A stretch of DNA of 58,678 bases from Comamonadaceae bacterium PBBC1. GTDB lineage: Bacteria > Pseudomonadota > Gammaproteobacteria > Burkholderiales > Burkholderiaceae_C. A program made the position numbers and the translations under genes. Positions 56,197 to 58,678 of the stretch are shown here, piece after piece. Positions within the stretch are counted from its first letter, which is position 1. Every line of letters starts with the position of its first letter. A model generated the notes under the pieces. It saw nothing but the letters and a program-made list of their open reading frames with translations. It had not been told where the DNA came from and made no database searches. Where the stretch lies: assembly GCA_002256145.1 (NCBI GenBank), contig NKIP01000023.1:1-58678 (forward strand), written 5' to 3'.

Positions 56197-57408
56197 ATGA
56201 AAATCACCGCCGCCCGAGTCATCGTTTGTTGCCCCGGCCGCAACTTCGTCACCCTCAAAATCGAGACCGATCAGGGCGTGTATGGCGTGGGTGACGCCAC
56301 GCTCAACGGCCGCGAGCTGGCCGTGGTCAGCTACCTCGAAGACCATGTGATTCCCTGCCTGATCGGGCGAGACCCGCAGCAGATCGAAGACATCTGGCAA
56401 TACCTCTACAAAGGCGCGTACTGGCGGCGCGGCCCGGTGACCATGAGCGCCATTGCGGCCGTGGACACCGCGCTGTGGGACATCAAGGCCAAGATGGCGA
56501 ACATGCCGCTGTACCAGTTGCTGGGCGGGCGCAGCCGTACCGGCGTGATGGTCTACGGCCACGCCAACGGCCGCGACACGGCCGAGACAGTGGACGAAGT
56601 TTTGCGCCACAAGGAAGAAGGCTACTTGGCGATACGCGCCCAAAGCGGCGTGCCGGGGCTGAACAAGGTCTATGGCGTCAGCGGTACGAACCGCATGTAC
56701 GAACCCGCCGACGGCAACTTGCCCAGCGAACACGACTGGAGCACCGAAAAATATTTGCGCTACACGCCCGGCCTGTTTGAAGCCGTGCGCGAAGCCGTGG
56801 GCCCCGACATCCATTTGCTGCACGACGTGCACCACCGCCTGACACCCATCGAGGCCGGGCAACTCGGCAAAGCGCTGGAGCCTGTGCGCATGTTCTGGAT
56901 GGAAGACCCGACACCGGCCGAGAACCAGGACGCCTTTCAGTGGATACGCCACCACACCACCACACCGATCGCAGTGGGCGAGATTTTCAACAGCATCTGG
57001 GACTGCAAGGCGCTGATCGAGAAACAGCTGATCGACTACATCCGCACCACCGTGGTCCACGCAGGCGGCATCACACACCTGCGGCGCATCGCCGACCTGG
57101 CCAGCCTCTACCAAGTGCGCACCGGCTGCCACGGCGCGACCGACCTCTCGCCCGTTTGCATGGGCGCAGCGCTGCACTTTGACACCTGGGTGCCCAACTT
57201 CGGTGTGCAAGAGTTCATGCCCCACAGCGAAGAAATGCTTTCGGTCTTCCCGCACGACTACCGCTTTGAGCGCGGCATGATGCACTGCGGCGAGTCACCC
57301 GGCCATGGGGTGGACATCGACGAGAGGCTGGCTGCGAAGTATCCGTATCAAAGGGCCTATCTGCCGGTCAATCGGCTGCAGCATGATGGGACGTTGTGGA
57401 ATTGGTGA
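56197..57408 (+). CDS. manD: D-mannonate dehydratase (enolase superfamily, ManD/RspA type)
   Basis: A 403-residue ManD-type enzyme that dehydrates D-mannonate to 2-keto-3-deoxy-D-gluconate. Marks are [60 protein letters not shown] and YGHANGRD. The metal Asp and catalytic His are in [15 protein letters not shown], and metal Glu residues are in [11 protein letters not shown] and [12 protein letters not shown]. The end [20 protein letters not shown] is typical. Length matches the family exactly. Together with the fructuronate reductase gene it makes a two-step path from fructuronate to KDG; uxaC, kdgK and kdgA are not in the window. Confidence 0.93.
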   Translation: MKITAARVIVCCPGRNFVTLKIETDQGVYGVGDATLNGRELAVVSYLEDHVIPCLIGRDPQQIEDIWQYLYKGAYWRRGPVTMSAIAAVDTALWDIKAKMANMPLYQLLGGRSRTGVMVYGHANGRDTAETVDEVLRHKEEGYLAIRAQSGVPGLNKVYGVSGTNRMYEPADGNLPSEHDWSTEKYLRYTPGLFEAVREAVGPDIHLLHDVHHRLTPIEAGQLGKALEPVRMFWMEDPTPAENQDAFQWIRHHTTTPIAVGEIFNSIWDCKALIEKQLIDYIRTTVVHAGGITHLRRIADLASLYQVRTGCHGATDLSPVCMGAALHFDTWVPNFGVQEFMPHSEEMLSVFPHDYRFERGMMHCGESPGHGVDIDERLAAKYPYQRAYLPVNRLQHDGTLWNW

Positions 57409-57637
57409 GACGCGATGAACGTGGGTTGACTGCTTTGCAGCGAAAGCTGCCGGTCGTGTCCCGCAGTCACTTGTTAGCTTTATGCCAGAAGCAGTCACTC
57501 AAATTCAGTCGTCAATATTAGGTCCGCTGACCGCTTTCAGGTGACCAGCTGACACTTGCAAAGCTCTGGATCGCTTCAAGGTGATGACAGTCCGCTTTAT
57601 ATGGGTGCGACCGGGTACTAACGACCCAGAGCAGACA

Positions 57638-58180
57638 TCATCCCAGAGAGGTCTCAACGAAGGAAATCTCGTCAGTTATCAAGGCCAGGATTTCCGCGTC
57701 ATACATCTGAAGCTGCTTACCCACCATATTTGAATCCAAAGTTCGGTGCCGCCAGGTAACCGACGATATTCCTTTCTTCTCAAGTTCGGGAGGCCAATTG
57801 ATCAGCTCCCCGCGTTTGTGTGACACAGTGTTCCTTAGAATCCGAGCAAACTGATACCAAGTTAAGTCGTGAAGTTTGTCCGTCTGGGCAGATTCACGGC
57901 AATACAAGCCGAGCACCTCAAAGCTCTCAGCAACAACTGATCGTCGCAGCATTTTTTGGAATTCATCGACCATGGTTAGTTGATCTTTACGCAGCGATGC
58001 TGTACTGCCAAAAACAGGTCTAAGGTCCGTCGTGAACACCACATTCGGCGACCGTACTTCATGAATCATGGTGCCGACAAGTTTCCAATCAATGGAATCT
58101 GAAAAACCAAGAAGAATGTTTCCCAGAAGCAGATTGCCGTAGAGGTGGTGTAGGGCGTTTAGAAGCTCGTTTTTGGTCAT
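57638..58180 (-). CDS. hypothetical protein
   Basis: A 180-residue soluble, mostly helical protein (MTKNELLNALHHLYGNLLLG at the start). It contains TDLRPVFGSTASLRKDQLTM and WYQFARILRNTVSHKRGELI. The last segment, with RNTVSHKRG, resembles the RNxxxH-type loop of HEPN-like or abortive-infection-like proteins, but this is a loose impression. Its base composition is lower in GC than the sugar-acid genes, and it lies beside recombinase and IS66 fragments, so recent acquisition is likely. No partner gene is adjacent. Confidence 0.6.
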   Translation of the reverse strand: MTKNELLNALHHLYGNLLLGNILLGFSDSIDWKLVGTMIHEVRSPNVVFTTDLRPVFGSTASLRKDQLTMVDEFQKMLRRSVVAESFEVLGLYCRESAQTDKLHDLTWYQFARILRNTVSHKRGELINWPPELEKKGISSVTWRHRTLDSNMVGKQLQMYDAEILALITDEISFVETSLG

Positions 58181-58360
58181 TCGCGTAAATGCAGTCGATA
58201 GGTCATTGAAAGTTATGGTAGCTGCTGTTTGCGCCCTTCATGTTGGATATCGGCCTTTAGGGCCGCTCCTGGCCGCAAGCACCGTTCCTTGCTGTCTCCA
58301 CATAGCTGCCATTCAAGGCTGCAACCCCGGTGCCGGAATCAAGGCCGCCACCGGTGACCC

Positions 58361-58495
58361 TCAGATTTCAGTTTGCTCGGAGATTTCGAGAGCGTCATCA
58401 ACCTCGATGCCCAAGTACCTAACGGTCGACTCCAGCTTGGCGTGACCAAGCAAAAGTTGCACTGCTCTAAGGTTCTTGGTGCGTCGGTAAATCAA
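58361..58495 (-). pseudogene. tyrosine recombinase C-terminal fragment, cut by IS66
   Basis: 45 residues in frame: LIYRRTKNLRAVQLLLGHAK, then LESTVRYLGIEVDDALEISE and a stop. LLLGHAKLESTVRYLG carries the catalytic His and the nucleophile Tyr of phage-type integrases. The N-terminal part is missing because the IS66 terminal repeat begins at 58497. The 180 bp between it and the hypothetical gene hold no ORF I can support. Confidence 0.75.
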
Positions 58496-58496
58496 C

Positions 58497-58678
58497 GTAA
58501 GCGTACGGCGAACCCCTGCCCACCCACAAGTTTCAGCCGATTCTTTGCCCAGTCAGCTGCCAGCGGTGTGGCAGCAACTCTTGAATCCGCCTGTTGGGCC
58601 AGGTTGGCAGCTTCTCCATCACGTCCTTCAAGTACGCGTACGGGTCGTGACCGTTGAGTTTGGCCGACTGGATCAGAC
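58497..58678 (-). mobile_element. IS66-family element, right part with TnpC C-terminus
   Basis: The element starts with GTAAGCG at 58497, the standard end of IS66 inverted repeats, and continues to the window edge. On the minus strand a frame enters from the edge and stops at 58533: LIQSAKLNGHDPYAYLKDVM, EKLPTWPNRRIQELLPHRWQ. This is the C-terminal end of TnpC (IS66 transposase). It interrupts the tyrosine recombinase gene. Confidence 0.85.

Overview
The window looks like chromosomal DNA of a betaproteobacterium of the order Burkholderiales, most likely a Comamonadaceae relative (Limnohabitans/Rhodoferax/Hydrogenophaga-like). The reasons are the long co-directional mla - murA - his block, several Bug-type periplasmic binding proteins, and extragenic GTAG repeats whose chance translation gives the MSGLKPPTY-type peptide. 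No rRNA, tRNA or CRISPR array was recognised; a tRNA scan was not possible here. LAYOUT. 1-3758 is accessory DNA that I read as a decayed chromosomal integron: minus-strand gene cassettes (two GNAT acetyltransferases, a membrane protein with a small partner ORF), three good attC sites, a lone attI/attC-like core, two IS91-family remnants, the edge of an IS3-type element, and a plus-strand integron integrase pseudogene that ends 7 bp from hisF. 3766-17944 is a minus-strand block of housekeeping genes running mlaF-E-D-A-C-B, an ABC-2 exporter pair, ibaG/bolA, murA, hisG-D-C-B-H-A, a YeaD-like mutarotase, a small ORF and hisF. Many of these genes overlap by 4 bp. 18051-24262 encodes glutamate synthase (gltD, gltB). 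24330-25142 is a RAYT/Y1 transposase between 25-bp inverted repeats. 25214-30452 carries, on the plus strand, a secreted ClpP-like/rhodanese fusion, a Thr/Pro-repeat lipoprotein and a Bug protein. 30575-34249 is a flavin monooxygenase plus Bug protein gene pair with a divergent LysR regulator. 34230-40559 holds a methyltransferase, a DUF4143 ATPase, a DUF1415 protein, a DUF1016 nuclease pseudogene, an AlbA_2/RecG-like gene split at a heptanucleotide repeat, and an MFS transporter. 40932-43231 holds dgt and aroB. 43371-57408 is a sugar-acid catabolic region. It has a minus-strand operon (enolase-superfamily dehydratase, two SDRs, FAH-family hydrolase) and a plus-strand series (GntR regulator, DctPQM TRAP transporter, UxaA-type dehydratase, Ldh2-type dehydrogenase, fructuronate reductase, mannonate dehydratase). 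57638-58678 has an unknown protein and a tyrosine recombinase gene cut by an IS66 element. HOW IT WORKS TOGETHER. The his genes cover most of histidine synthesis, with a short-form HisG. The mla genes form the retrograde phospholipid transport system. The sugar-acid region plausibly imports a hexuronate, aldonate or deoxy-sugar acid by TRAP and converts it by two routes: fructuronate to mannonate to KDG, and the non-phosphorylating dehydratase/SDR/FAH route used for L-fuconate-like acids. Two families of GTAG-headed hairpin repeats with covarying stems are scattered through intergenic DNA from 40.6 kb onward.
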